Of a stretch of 64,000 bases of DNA, positions 1-7,167 are shown piece after piece (positions within the stretch are counted from its first letter, which is position 1; each line of letters opens with the position of its first letter). The DNA lies in the NCBI RefSeq assembly GCF_001244995.1, contig NZ_LN869529.1, positions 565,454 to 629,453 on the forward strand, given 5' to 3'. This stretch comes from Intestinimonas massiliensis (ex Afouda et al. 2020). Its GTDB lineage: Bacteria; Bacillota; Clostridia; Oscillospirales; Oscillospiraceae. The notes under the pieces are model-generated. The model did not search any database. It was not told the origin of the DNA and saw nothing but the letters and a program-made list of their open reading frames with translations. The position numbers were made by a program, and so were the translations under genes.

Positions 1-27
1 GATGGTTAAGACCAGCGTAGGGAAGCA
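1..27 (+). promoter_or_regulatory. 3' end of a TPP (THI-box) riboswitch
   Basis: The first bases contain the THI-box hallmark ACCAGCGTAGGGAA, preceded by TGGTTAAG, which pairs with ACCA as in the 3' half of thiamine pyrophosphate aptamers. The 5' half (the CTGAGA box) would lie before the window. A terminator hairpin follows about 35 bases later and then ykoF, the usual layout for TPP-dependent termination of thiamine uptake genes. Confidence 0.85.
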
Positions 28-61
28 ATTCGAACAGAACGACATGATTTGTTTGTGGCCA

Positions 62-100
62 AAAGAGTGCTTTTTCACGTGAAAAAGCACTCTTTTTATT
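62..100 (+). terminator. Riboswitch expression-platform terminator
   Basis: A perfect 17-bp inverted repeat (arms 62-78 and 79-95) is followed by a T-rich run. It lies between the TPP aptamer and ykoF, so it is probably the conditional terminator that stops transcription when thiamine pyrophosphate is bound. Confidence 0.85.
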
Positions 101-130
101 TTTGCCTGATGAAAGAAAGGAAGATGTGCA

Positions 131-760
131 ATGCAACAGGAAGGCTGCGGCTGCCAGCGGGAGGACCTCCCCTGGTCCGGGCGGGGCACCAAGCTGGATA
201 TCTCCGGCTGCCGGTTCTCCCTCTATCCCATGGACAGCGATTTTGTCTCCATCATTTTGGGGGCGCTGGAAAAGACCGACACCTCGGCGGTGTGGAGCCA
301 GTCCGACGCCCTGTCCACCGTCTACCGCGGACGGCTGCCCTACGTGGCCGACGCGGTGAAGGGGCTGTTTATCAACGCCTGGCGGCCGGGCGTCCACATG
401 GCGCTGGAGGGGCAGTTCTCCAAGGGCTGCCCGGGCGACTGCGACGGGGACAGCCTGCTGGACCGTCAGGGCCCAGCGCCCAACCAGGCGCTGGCGGCGG
501 AGCGGCACTTTCCCGTGCTGTGCAAGCTGGCCCTGTACCCCATGGGGGTGGGGGACTACATCGACCAAATCGCCCAGGTCTGGCGCATGGCGGAGGACGC
601 CGGTCTGGCCCCCGTCACCATCCACTATGCCACCCGCATCTCCGGCGACGTCCACCAGGTGTTCGACTATCTGGAGGCGGTCTGCCGCCGCATGGAGGAG
701 ACCGTCCCCCACTACATCCTGCATTTCACCCTGTCCGTCAACAGCCCCACCCAGGAATAA
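131..760 (+). CDS. ykoF: YkoF family HMP/thiamine-binding protein
   Basis: A 209-residue soluble protein of the YkoF family, which binds thiamine and its pyrimidine precursor HMP and accompanies the YkoEDC ECF transporter in Bacillus. The length is typical, and two related halves are visible (CRFSLYPM near residue 27 and KLALYPMG near residue 135). No signal peptide or membrane segment is seen, so it should be cytoplasmic. The ATG at 131 was chosen because it follows the riboswitch terminator and a GAAAGGAAG site. It is the first gene of a tight operon (ykoE starts 19 bases after its stop) and is expected to be repressed by thiamine pyrophosphate through the leader. Family assignment is firm; the exact ligand here is inferred. 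Confidence 0.9.
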   Translation: MQQEGCGCQREDLPWSGRGTKLDISGCRFSLYPMDSDFVSIILGALEKTDTSAVWSQSDALSTVYRGRLPYVADAVKGLFINAWRPGVHMALEGQFSKGCPGDCDGDSLLDRQGPAPNQALAAERHFPVLCKLALYPMGVGDYIDQIAQVWRMAEDAGLAPVTIHYATRISGDVHQVFDYLEAVCRRMEETVPHYILHFTLSVNSPTQE

Positions 761-779
761 CGAGAGGAGAAGATCCATC

Positions 780-1367
780 ATGAACGAGAAATACGGCTGG
801 AAGCTCCAGGAGATCATCCTGGTGGCGATGCTCTGCATCGTTTTCGGCGTCGTCTATCTGGCGGGGGTCTATCTGGCCTCCTTCCTCAGCACCCTGCTCA
901 CCCCCGTCGGCCTGGCCCCCCTGGCCAACGAGCTCGTCTTCGGCGTGTGGTTCATGGCCTCCACCCTGGCCGCCTACATCCTCCAGAAGCCCGGCGCGGC
1001 CATCGTGGCCGAGGTGCTGGCCGCCCTCATTGAGGTGCTGCTGGGCAACATGTACGGCCCCATGGTCATCGTGGCCGGCATCATCCAGGGCGCCGGCGGC
1101 GAGATCGTCTTTGCCGCGGGCGGCTACAAGAAATTCGACCGCAGGATGGTTTGCCTGGCCTCGGTTGGCTGCTGCATCACCAGCTTTTTGTGGAGTTTTG
1201 TCCGCTCCGGCTACGGCAAGCTGGCCGTTCCCCTGCTGGCGGTGATGTTCCTCATCCGGCTGGTCAGCTCGCTGATTTTCTCCGGCGTCCTCAGCAAGGC
1301 CATCGGCGACGGGCTGGCCCGCACCGGACTGCTCAAGGGCTACGCCCTGGGCCGGGCCCATGCCTGA
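780..1367 (+). CDS. ykoE: ECF transporter substrate-binding component YkoE
   Basis: A 195-residue integral membrane protein with about five or six hydrophobic segments, matching the YkoE S-component that captures HMP or thiamine in energy-coupling-factor transporters. ATG 780 follows GAGAGGAGAAG, a good ribosome site. Its 3' end overlaps ykoD by 8 bases, which suggests translational coupling. It would work with YkoD (ATPase) and YkoC (transmembrane coupling) and with the YkoF binding protein. The family call rests on membrane pattern, size and gene order, which together match the Bacillus ykoFEDC operon. Confidence 0.9.
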   Translation: MNEKYGWKLQEIILVAMLCIVFGVVYLAGVYLASFLSTLLTPVGLAPLANELVFGVWFMASTLAAYILQKPGAAIVAEVLAALIEVLLGNMYGPMVIVAGIIQGAGGEIVFAAGGYKKFDRRMVCLASVGCCITSFLWSFVRSGYGKLAVPLLAVMFLIRLVSSLIFSGVLSKAIGDGLARTGLLKGYALGRAHA

Positions 1368-2829
1368 GCCGCTGCTGGTCGGCCGGGAACTGACCTTCCG
1401 CTATGGAAAGCAGTCGGCTCCCATCTTTTCCAACCTGTCTCTGACGGTGGAGGAGGGAGAGACGGTGCTGCTGATGGGGCCCTCCGGCTGCGGCAAGTCC
1501 ACCCTGGCCTACTGTCTGGCGGGGCTCTACCCCGAGTATGCCGGCGAGCTGGCGGGAACGGTCCGGCTGGCGGGACGGCCGCTGGAGTCCTATGGGCCGG
1601 CGGCCCGGGCACGGACGGTCTCCATCCTCTTCCAGAATCCGGACAACCAGTTCTGCATGGACCGAGTGGACCATGAGGTGCTCTTCGCCCTGGAGAACAT
1701 CAACTACCCCGGCGACCTGCGGGCCCGGATGGACGAGCTGCTGGAGCTGGCGGGCCTGAGGGAGCTGGCCCAAGCCCCCATTCGCACCCTGTCCGGCGGC
1801 ACCAAGCAGAAGCTGGCCCTGTGCACCGCGCTGGCCACCGGCGCAAGGCTGCTCATCCTGGACGAGCCCTTCGCCAACCTGGACCCGGCCTCCTGCGCCC
1901 AGCTCTCCGCCCAGCTCCAGGCGCTCAACCGGCGGGGCCTGACCCTGCTGGTGGTGGACCACCGGCCCGACTGGTGGCGGAGCTTCCTGACCCGTGTGGT
2001 GCTGATGGAGGACAAAGGAAATCTGGATGCAGGGGCGTTCCCTCCGTCGGAGCTGGAGGCCCGCCGGGAGGCGCTCACCCGCCGGGGCCTGTTTCTGGAC
2101 GACGGCTGGCTCAACGGGCGGAGACCGCCCGCGGTGCCCCGGCCGCCGGAGACGGCGGCGGAAGCGGAGGATCTGGCGCTGTTTCACGCCCGGGAAAAGA
2201 AGCCCTGTCTGGAGCACCTCTCCTTCCGGCTGGAGAAGGGGAGCGTTACCGCTCTTATCGGCCGCAACGGGGCGGGTAAAACCACTCTGCTCACCGCCTT
2301 GGCCGGGGTGGGCCGCCACAGAGGAAGGCTCCGGGTGGCTGGGCGGGTCGGGCTGGTCTTTCAGAACCCCCGCTTCCAATTTCTCACCCTGACGGTGGAG
2401 GAGGAGGTCCTCACCACCCTGCGCGCCGCCCGGCCCCAGGCGGCGGAGGAAGCGCGGGCGGCGGAGGCCGAGGCCCTGCTGGGAGAGTTCGGCCTGCTGC
2501 CCTGGCGGAAGCACTCCCCCTATGAGCTGAGCCAGGGACAGCAGCGGCGGCTGGCCCTGCTGTCCATGCTGGCGGGGGAGCAGTCCCTGCTGCTGCTGGA
2601 CGAGCCTACCTACGCCCAGGACGAGCGGTCCACCCGCTTCATCCTGGACCTGCTGGAGCGGCGGGTGGCGGAGGGACTCACCGCCGTGCTGGCCACCCAC
2701 GACCTGGCGCTGGCCCGGGCCTGCGCCAATCAGATCCTGCTGCTGGAGGACGGACGCCTGACCACTCTCGCCCCAGCGGAGCTGGACGCCTATGCCGCCG
2801 AGAGGAGGATGCCGTCATGCGAAGCCTGA
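1360..2829 (+). CDS. ykoD: ECF transporter double ATPase YkoD
   Basis: A 489-residue protein with two ABC nucleotide-binding domains in one chain. The first has Walker A GPSGCGKST near residue 41, signature LSGGTKQK and Walker B LLILDEPFANLDP. The second, from about residue 260, has GRNGAGKTT, signature LSQGQQRR and LLLLDEPTYAQD. This fused arrangement is typical of YkoD/EcfA-type ATPases powering vitamin uptake. It overlaps ykoE at the start and ykoC at the end (13 bases), so the transporter subunits are co-translated. The catalytic residues look intact. Confidence 0.93.
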   Translation: MPEPLLVGRELTFRYGKQSAPIFSNLSLTVEEGETVLLMGPSGCGKSTLAYCLAGLYPEYAGELAGTVRLAGRPLESYGPAARARTVSILFQNPDNQFCMDRVDHEVLFALENINYPGDLRARMDELLELAGLRELAQAPIRTLSGGTKQKLALCTALATGARLLILDEPFANLDPASCAQLSAQLQALNRRGLTLLVVDHRPDWWRSFLTRVVLMEDKGNLDAGAFPPSELEARREALTRRGLFLDDGWLNGRRPPAVPRPPETAAEAEDLALFHAREKKPCLEHLSFRLEKGSVTALIGRNGAGKTTLLTALAGVGRHRGRLRVAGRVGLVFQNPRFQFLTLTVEEEVLTTLRAARPQAAEEARAAEAEALLGEFGLLPWRKHSPYELSQGQQRRLALLSMLAGEQSLLLLDEPTYAQDERSTRFILDLLERRVAEGLTAVLATHDLALARACANQILLLEDGRLTTLAPAELDAYAAERRMPSCEA

Positions 2830-3530
2830 ATCCCGGCTATAAGCTGCTCACGCTGATTTTGGCCTCCCTGCTGCTGTCGGTGACCTTTCGCACCCGGCTG
2901 AATCTGCTGACGGCGGGGCTGGCGCTGCTGGTCACCTTCTGTACGCCCGGTGTCCGCCGGCGGAACCTGCTGCTGGCCCTGATCCCTTTTTTTCTGACGG
3001 CGGCCGGCATGTTCACCACCGGCCTGTTCTTCTCCAACGGCGGGCAGGAGGGGGTGGAGGTAACGCTGCTGGGCCAGCGGACCCTCTACGCCACCAACCT
3101 GACCACCGCCGCCCAGCTCGCCTCCCGGGTGCTGGCCTTCGGCGGCCTGGGGATGCTCTTCGCCTTTACCACCGACTCCATGGAGCTGATTATGAGCCTG
3201 ATGCAGCAGTTCCGCCTGCCGCCCAAGTTTGCCTATGGCATCCTGGCAGCCTACCACTTCTTTCCGGTGGTCAAGGAGGAATACGCCGTCGTGGGGGCGG
3301 CCCTACAGGTGCGGGGTGTCAAGGCGGGCCTCTGCTCCACCAGACGGCTGTTCCCCATGCTGGTCCACGCCCTGGAGCGTTCGGAGAGCCTGGCCATGGC
3401 CATGGAGTCCCGGGGCTTTGAAAGCGGGAGCCCCCGGGCGGTGGCGTTTCGGGTGGAGCTGCGCCCGGTGGATTTCCTGTTTCTCTTCGGACTCAACGGC
3501 GCGCTGCTCGCCGGACTCATTCTGCTGTGA
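2817..3530 (+). CDS. ykoC: ECF transporter transmembrane component YkoC
   Basis: A 237-residue EcfT-family membrane protein with hydrophobic segments near residues 10-30, 40-60, 90-110 and at the C terminus. It carries the EcfT-type coupling segments, seen here as the ESLAMAMESRGF stretch near residue 188, which contacts the ATPases. It starts inside the end of ykoD. It completes the YkoFEDC HMP/thiamine uptake system. The gene after it starts 17 bases downstream in the same direction. Confidence 0.92.
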   Translation: MRSLNPGYKLLTLILASLLLSVTFRTRLNLLTAGLALLVTFCTPGVRRRNLLLALIPFFLTAAGMFTTGLFFSNGGQEGVEVTLLGQRTLYATNLTTAAQLASRVLAFGGLGMLFAFTTDSMELIMSLMQQFRLPPKFAYGILAAYHFFPVVKEEYAVVGAALQVRGVKAGLCSTRRLFPMLVHALERSESLAMAMESRGFESGSPRAVAFRVELRPVDFLFLFGLNGALLAGLILL

Positions 3531-3546
3531 GAAAGGAGACGCGTTC

Positions 3547-4776
3547 ATGATTGCGGCCAAGCGGGGGGAGTGGGCTCAGGCCTGCGCCGACTACCCCGAC
3601 CTGTCCCCCTTCACCCTGCTCAAGCTGAGCATGGTGCGCTACGGCGCGGAGCTGAGCCGGGGCGCGCTGGAGCGCCTTCAGGACCCCCGCTATTCCTTCG
3701 GGCAGACGGAGCCCTTCGGCATCCGCTTCGAGGGCCGAGCCCCCGCCCTGGCCCTGCCCGGCCCCATCCTGCTGCGGGACGGCTCCTTTGTCTACATCAA
3801 CTACGGGGAGCGCTTTGACGACCCCTACCGGATCGACTACGACCGGGACAGCGGCGTGTTCCTGCTGCGGGAGGGGGAGGAGACCCTGGAGGAGGTGGAC
3901 TTCGTGCCCCGGCCCGCCTTCTTTGGGAAAAAGACCAGCCGGGGCACCCCCATGGAGATGCTGGCCGACGTCCGGGCCCAGAAGCTGATTCTCACCGCCT
4001 TCCAGCGGTGCCGCCTGTGGGAGGGAGGCGACCAGTGCCATTTCTGCGCCTTCTTCACCGACGGCCGCAGCCAGGGGGAGGTGGACGGTCAGGACATCTA
4101 CGAGACCGTGCGGGAGGCCATCCGGGAGCCCGGACGCTTTTCGGAGATCTACCTCTCCGGCGGTACGGATTTCAGCGGGGACCCGCCCTTTGCGGCCGAG
4201 GCGGAGCGCTACATCCGGGTGCTCCAGGCCGTCGGGCGGAACTTCTCCGGCCGGTTCTCCAGCCAGCTCATGGCTCCCGCCTATCCAAAGACGCTGCTCC
4301 GGCGCATTTACGATCAGACCGGGGTGACCTCCTACTGTCCCAACATCGAGGTGTGGGATGCGGCCATTTTTAAGGAGCTATGCCCGGGAAAGGAGAAATG
4401 GGTGGGCCACGCCGAGTGGGTCCGCCGGACCCTGGACGCGGTGGAGATCTTCGGGAAAGGGCAGGTGTGTACCCAGGTGGTGGGCGGCGTGGAGCTGGCC
4501 GCCCGAAACGGCTTTGCCACCGTGGACCAGGCCCTGAAATCCAACTTTGAGGCCTGCGAATTCTTCGCCCGGCACGGGGTCAGCTACCTCAGCGTTCTCT
4601 GGCACCCCCACAAGGCCTCCCGGCTGGGGTTCCGGCCCCTGCCGCCGCTGGACTACTATATCCGGCTGGCCAAGGGCCTCCACGAGATCCGGCGGGACTA
4701 CGGTTTGACCTCCACCAACGACGACTACAAGCACTGCGGGAACCACCCCGACAGCGATCTGGAAAGGTTGGATTGA
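3547..4776 (+). CDS. Radical SAM enzyme of unknown reaction in the thiamine/HMP operon
   Basis: A 409-residue protein. The likely iron-sulfur ligands are C155, C164 and C167 in CRLWEGGDQCHFC, a Cx8Cx2C spacing instead of the usual Cx3Cx2C. A GGTD segment (LSGGTD) follows where the SAM-binding GGE motif is expected, and NIEVW fits a later core strand. About 150 residues precede the cluster, with no recognised domain. No B12 domain or C-terminal SPASM cysteines are obvious. ATG 3547 has AGAAAGGAG upstream. It sits 17 bases after ykoC in the riboswitch operon and 1 base before the next gene, so it probably acts on, or is controlled by, thiamine or its pyrimidine. It faintly recalls the radical SAM proteins of nitrilase (Nit1C) clusters. 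The reaction is not known to me. Confidence 0.75.
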   Translation: MIAAKRGEWAQACADYPDLSPFTLLKLSMVRYGAELSRGALERLQDPRYSFGQTEPFGIRFEGRAPALALPGPILLRDGSFVYINYGERFDDPYRIDYDRDSGVFLLREGEETLEEVDFVPRPAFFGKKTSRGTPMEMLADVRAQKLILTAFQRCRLWEGGDQCHFCAFFTDGRSQGEVDGQDIYETVREAIREPGRFSEIYLSGGTDFSGDPPFAAEAERYIRVLQAVGRNFSGRFSSQLMAPAYPKTLLRRIYDQTGVTSYCPNIEVWDAAIFKELCPGKEKWVGHAEWVRRTLDAVEIFGKGQVCTQVVGGVELAARNGFATVDQALKSNFEACEFFARHGVSYLSVLWHPHKASRLGFRPLPPLDYYIRLAKGLHEIRRDYGLTSTNDDYKHCGNHPDSDLERLD

Positions 4777-4777
4777 T

Positions 4778-5269
4778 ATGCTGCGACTGCCTGGAAAGAC
4801 CCCGCTCCCAGCGGCGGCCGCCGGCGGGCTGGAGAAGGCGGACTGCCGCAGGCTGCTCCAGGTCCCGGGGGCGGCGGCAGGGGAGCGGCACGCCTTTTTG
4901 TGCCCCTCTCTCACCAGCCTGAACGGCGTGACGCTGGCCCTGAGCCTGCCCCAGGAGCGGACGGAGCTGGGCCGGGGGCTGGTTCGCGGGCTGTGGTTTG
5001 ACCAGCCTCTCACGCTGTGGCTGTGCGGAGCGGGGACCACCCTGCGGGCACGGGCGTGGGCCTACCGCTGCCACATTGCCGGTCCGGCATTTACCCGCCT
5101 GTTGGCCCGGGCCAGGGAGGCGGACCCCGCCGGCGACATCGCCTGCGCCTGGGAGCTGCTGGCGGAGGAGTGGCGGGAGACGGGGGAGCTCCCTCCGGCC
5201 CCCGAGCCGCTGCCGGACGGCCCGCCGGAGCTGCACCTGGATCACCCGCTGTTGCACACAGACCGATGA
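4778..5269 (+). CDS. Unknown protein at the end of the thiamine/HMP operon
   Basis: A 163-residue protein that I do not recognise. It is rich in Ala, Leu and Pro, with no signal peptide or convincing membrane helix. Recognisable features are a TSLNGVTLALSLP segment near residue 45 and a CHIAGPAF stretch near residue 95 followed by a charged helical region ending in AWELLAEEW. It begins 1 base after the radical SAM stop codon, so it is surely in the same transcript and may be a partner or accessory of that enzyme. A long hairpin closes the operon just after it. Confidence 0.7.
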   Translation: MLRLPGKTPLPAAAAGGLEKADCRRLLQVPGAAAGERHAFLCPSLTSLNGVTLALSLPQERTELGRGLVRGLWFDQPLTLWLCGAGTTLRARAWAYRCHIAGPAFTRLLARAREADPAGDIACAWELLAEEWRETGELPPAPEPLPDGPPELHLDHPLLHTDR

Positions 5270-5271
5270 AG

Positions 5272-5310
5272 ACAGCCCGCCCCCGCGCCTATGGCGCGGG
5301 GGCGGGCTGT
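5272..5310. terminator. Long GC-rich hairpin between convergent genes
   Basis: A perfect 18-bp inverted repeat (5272-5289 and 5293-5310) with a 3-base loop lies between the converging thiamine operon and the LytTR gene. Neither side has a good T-run, so it may be a weak or factor-assisted terminator serving both strands. Confidence 0.6.
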
Positions 5311-5313
5311 GCG

Positions 5314-6036
5314 TTAGGGTACGGTATCGGGGCGCTGCCTGGACGCCACATAGTCCAGATAGGCCTGACGGATGGCCTTCAGGCCGCGCTGCCGGATGTA
5401 GACCACGTCCCCGGTCACCAGCAGAAACTGCTTGTCCGCCTGCCGGATGTAGTCCATGTTGACCAGAAAGCTCTGATGGCACCGGAGGAACCGCCGGTCC
5501 CGCAGCTCGCCTTCGATCTCGTTGAGGGTCTTGTAGATCACGTAGGTCCCGCCGGTGCAGCAGTGCAGGATGCATCTGGAGTTGCTGCTCTCGACATACA
5601 GGATCTCGTCGTAGGAGATGTGAAAGACCGTGGTGCGCTGCCGGATCTGATAGACGCAGGCGCTTCGGACCTGAGTGATCCGGTCCATGACCCTGCACAG
5701 CTTTTCGTAGTGGTACGGCTTGAGCAGATAGCCGTCGGCCCCCACGTCGTAGCTGTCCACCGCAAACTCCGGCTCGACCGTGAGGAAGATGATGCTCCCA
5801 CCATAGCCGAACTCCCGCAGCCGATGGGCCAGAGCAAGCCCCAGCATATCGCCCAGGTAGATATCCAGAAGGACGGCGTCGAACCAAGCGCCGTCCTCGA
5901 TGTCGTACAGCAGGTCCATTCCCTTTTCATACGGTACGATATCGAAGGGAATGGTCTGGGCCGAAGCATAGTGGCGGATCAGCTCTGCGATCAATTCTCG
6001 GTCGATAAAACTGTCGTCGCAAATGGCAATACGCAT
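5314..6036 (-). CDS. LytTR family response regulator
   Basis: A 240-residue two-component regulator. The N-terminal receiver domain has the acidic pair in ICDD (residues 6-9), the phospho-acceptor in AVLLDIYLG near residue 58, and a conserved Lys in LLKPY. The C-terminal LytTR DNA-binding domain runs from about residue 135, with FHISYDEILYVES and RCHQSFLVNMDYI. I start at 6036 because AAAGGATTCTGGAAC precedes that ATG; an upstream in-frame extension lacks family similarity. No histidine kinase is adjacent, so it is an orphan whose partner and target genes are unknown. It converges on the thiamine operon. Confidence 0.88.
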   Translation of the reverse strand: MRIAICDDSFIDRELIAELIRHYASAQTIPFDIVPYEKGMDLLYDIEDGAWFDAVLLDIYLGDMLGLALAHRLREFGYGGSIIFLTVEPEFAVDSYDVGADGYLLKPYHYEKLCRVMDRITQVRSACVYQIRQRTTVFHISYDEILYVESSNSRCILHCCTGGTYVIYKTLNEIEGELRDRRFLRCHQSFLVNMDYIRQADKQFLLVTGDVVYIRQRGLKAIRQAYLDYVASRQRPDTVP

Positions 6037-6205
6037 GTTCCAGAATCCTTTCTTTGGAAAGACTGCTTGGCAGCGATCCCATAACCGGCTCGAACGGATC
6101 AAAAAGAAGCGTATTTCGTTCTGGACGGAGGCGGGAGTTGGATGATTGACGAATTCATCGGTTTTCCATGCGTTTTCGACATGTCGAGGCACGGATACCG
6201 GAATA

Positions 6206-6214
6206 TGCTACAAT
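6206..6214 (+). promoter_or_regulatory. Extended -10 promoter for the small gene at 6277
   Basis: TGC-TACAAT forms an extended -10 element 60 bases before the small gene. No good -35 is visible, which is normal for extended -10 promoters. A 10-bp palindrome CGACATGTCG lies just upstream (6177-6186). Confidence 0.45.
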
Positions 6215-6276
6215 GTTTCCGGGATGGTAAAGAAGGGCTGCTTGCCCGATGGGAGTAGCGGAATGAGGAGGATAGT

Positions 6277-6510
6277 ATGTTTGAATATCAAGCAGAGCAG
6301 GAGCGGCTGTGCCGCTCAGATGTGGGGGAATATACCGCGTTCGCTGTGCGGGCCTGCTGCAGGTGCGGCGGACAGAGGGAGACGGTAGCCTTGATCTCGG
6401 ATGTGTTTTTGGACGAGGGGACGGCGGAACGGTGCGTCAGACAATGGAACCGGATGGAGCTGGATGTGATCCATTTGTGGGACGTCATTGACGATCTTTT
6501 GGCACTGTAA
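6277..6510 (+). CDS. Small protein of unknown function
   Basis: A 77-residue protein with an excellent ribosome site (AGGAGG, 7 bases before ATG 6277) and its own terminator, so it is very likely expressed. The middle holds a CCRCGG segment (residues 27-32) and the C-terminal half is acidic (DVFLDEG, DVIHLWDVIDDLL). It loosely resembles small Clostridia proteins grouped as DUF6514, but I cannot confirm that. No membrane segment is seen. It is divergent from the LytTR gene, and a regulatory link is possible but unproven. Confidence 0.65.
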   Translation: MFEYQAEQERLCRSDVGEYTAFAVRACCRCGGQRETVALISDVFLDEGTAERCVRQWNRMELDVIHLWDVIDDLLAL

Positions 6511-6532
6511 ACCGGAAAGCAGAGCGTCATAG

Positions 6533-6570
6533 CAAAAAAGTCAGCAAACCATCGTTTGCTGACTTTTTTT
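6533..6570. terminator. Bidirectional terminator (small gene / tRNA-Ala)
   Basis: The stem AGTCAGCAAAC / GTTTGCTGACT with a 4-base loop is flanked by an A-run on the left and a T-run on the right. It can therefore end transcription of the small gene on the plus strand and of tRNA-Ala on the minus strand. Confidence 0.88.
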
Positions 6571-6645
6571 GGTGGACCTGAAGGGATTCGAACCCTCGAC
6601 CTCTCGGATGCGAACCGAACGCGCTCCCAACTGCGCTACAGGCCC
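6570..6645 (-). tRNA. tRNA-Ala, anticodon CGC
   Basis: A 76-base cloverleaf with the CCA end encoded. The acceptor stem GGGCCTG/CAGGTCC contains the G3:U70 pair that marks alanine tRNAs. The anticodon stem TTCGG/CCGAG closes a TTCGCAT loop, giving anticodon CGC (reads GCG). The T-arm is GAGGG TTCGAAT CCCTT. GCG is a frequent codon type in this GC-rich genome. Confidence 0.95.
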
Positions 6646-6737
6646 ATGAAAATCGCCCGGCACGAACCGAACGCCATATTATTATAGCATATTTTCTCTT
6701 TTTGTAAAGCCCCTTTTTCACAAATAGCAAAAGCGTC

Positions 6738-6766
6738 TTGATAATTTAGGATAAGTGTAGTACAAT
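6738..6766 (+). promoter_or_regulatory. Promoter of the SRP RNA
   Basis: TTGATA (6738-6743), a 17-base spacer and TACAAT (6761-6766) make a good sigma-A promoter. The predicted start is near 6773, just before the SRP RNA. Confidence 0.8.
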
Positions 6767-6772
6767 AACTCC

Positions 6773-7098
6773 TACCGGCTGATACCGGGCCTGCCCGGCC
6801 CGGCGCAAAGCAAGGCCGCGCTAGTCGGGGAGTTAGCGGTGCCCTGTACCTGCAACCCGCTACAGCAGGGATGAACCCCGGCCCCCGGAACTGCATTGTG
6901 TCGTCTGCCCCAGGCAAGTAGTGATGATAGATCGGTCCCGCGCAACGGGAACCCGTGAACCATGTCAGGCGGGGAACCGAGCAGCATTAAGCGGAACCTC
7001 CCGTGTGCCGCGGGGGCGCCGTTCTTGAGCCAACTGCCCGGGTAACGGACATAGCGCAGCATTTCAAAGGTCGGTGTGCGGCCTTGCTTTGCGCCGGA
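6773..7098 (+). ncRNA. ffs: Large signal recognition particle RNA (4.5S/scRNA)
   Basis: The transcript has the hallmarks of Gram-positive large SRP RNA. The 5' (6799-6819) and 3' (7078-7097) ends pair over about 20 bases to close the molecule. An Alu-like 5' domain with GTGCCCTGTA and GCTACAGCAGGG follows. The conserved S-domain helix 8 region appears as GTCAGGCGGGGAACCGAGCAGC near 6965. The mature core is probably 6799-7097, about 300 bases; the exact 5' end after processing is uncertain. Its position directly upstream of dnaX is the same as in Bacillus. Confidence 0.93.
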
Positions 7099-7120
7099 AG
7101 GGCAAATCAGATCAGCGCGA

Positions 7121-7149
7121 GGGGCACGGTTCGCCGCGCCCCCTTTTTT
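7121..7149 (+). terminator. SRP RNA terminator
   Basis: GGGGCACGG-TTCG-CCGCGCCCC (one A-C mismatch, stable TTCG loop) followed by six T lies after the SRP RNA and before dnaX. Confidence 0.85.
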
Positions 7150-7167
7150 CGTGAGGTGACAGGAGCG

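Noticed and set aside
1340-2700. A 455-codon minus-strand frame opposite ykoD
   Set aside because: Antisense of two clear ABC domains, with repetitive Gln/Gly/Arg composition.
7003-7167. An N-terminal extension of dnaX
   Set aside because: It would read through the SRP RNA and its terminator; the conserved protein start is at 7168.
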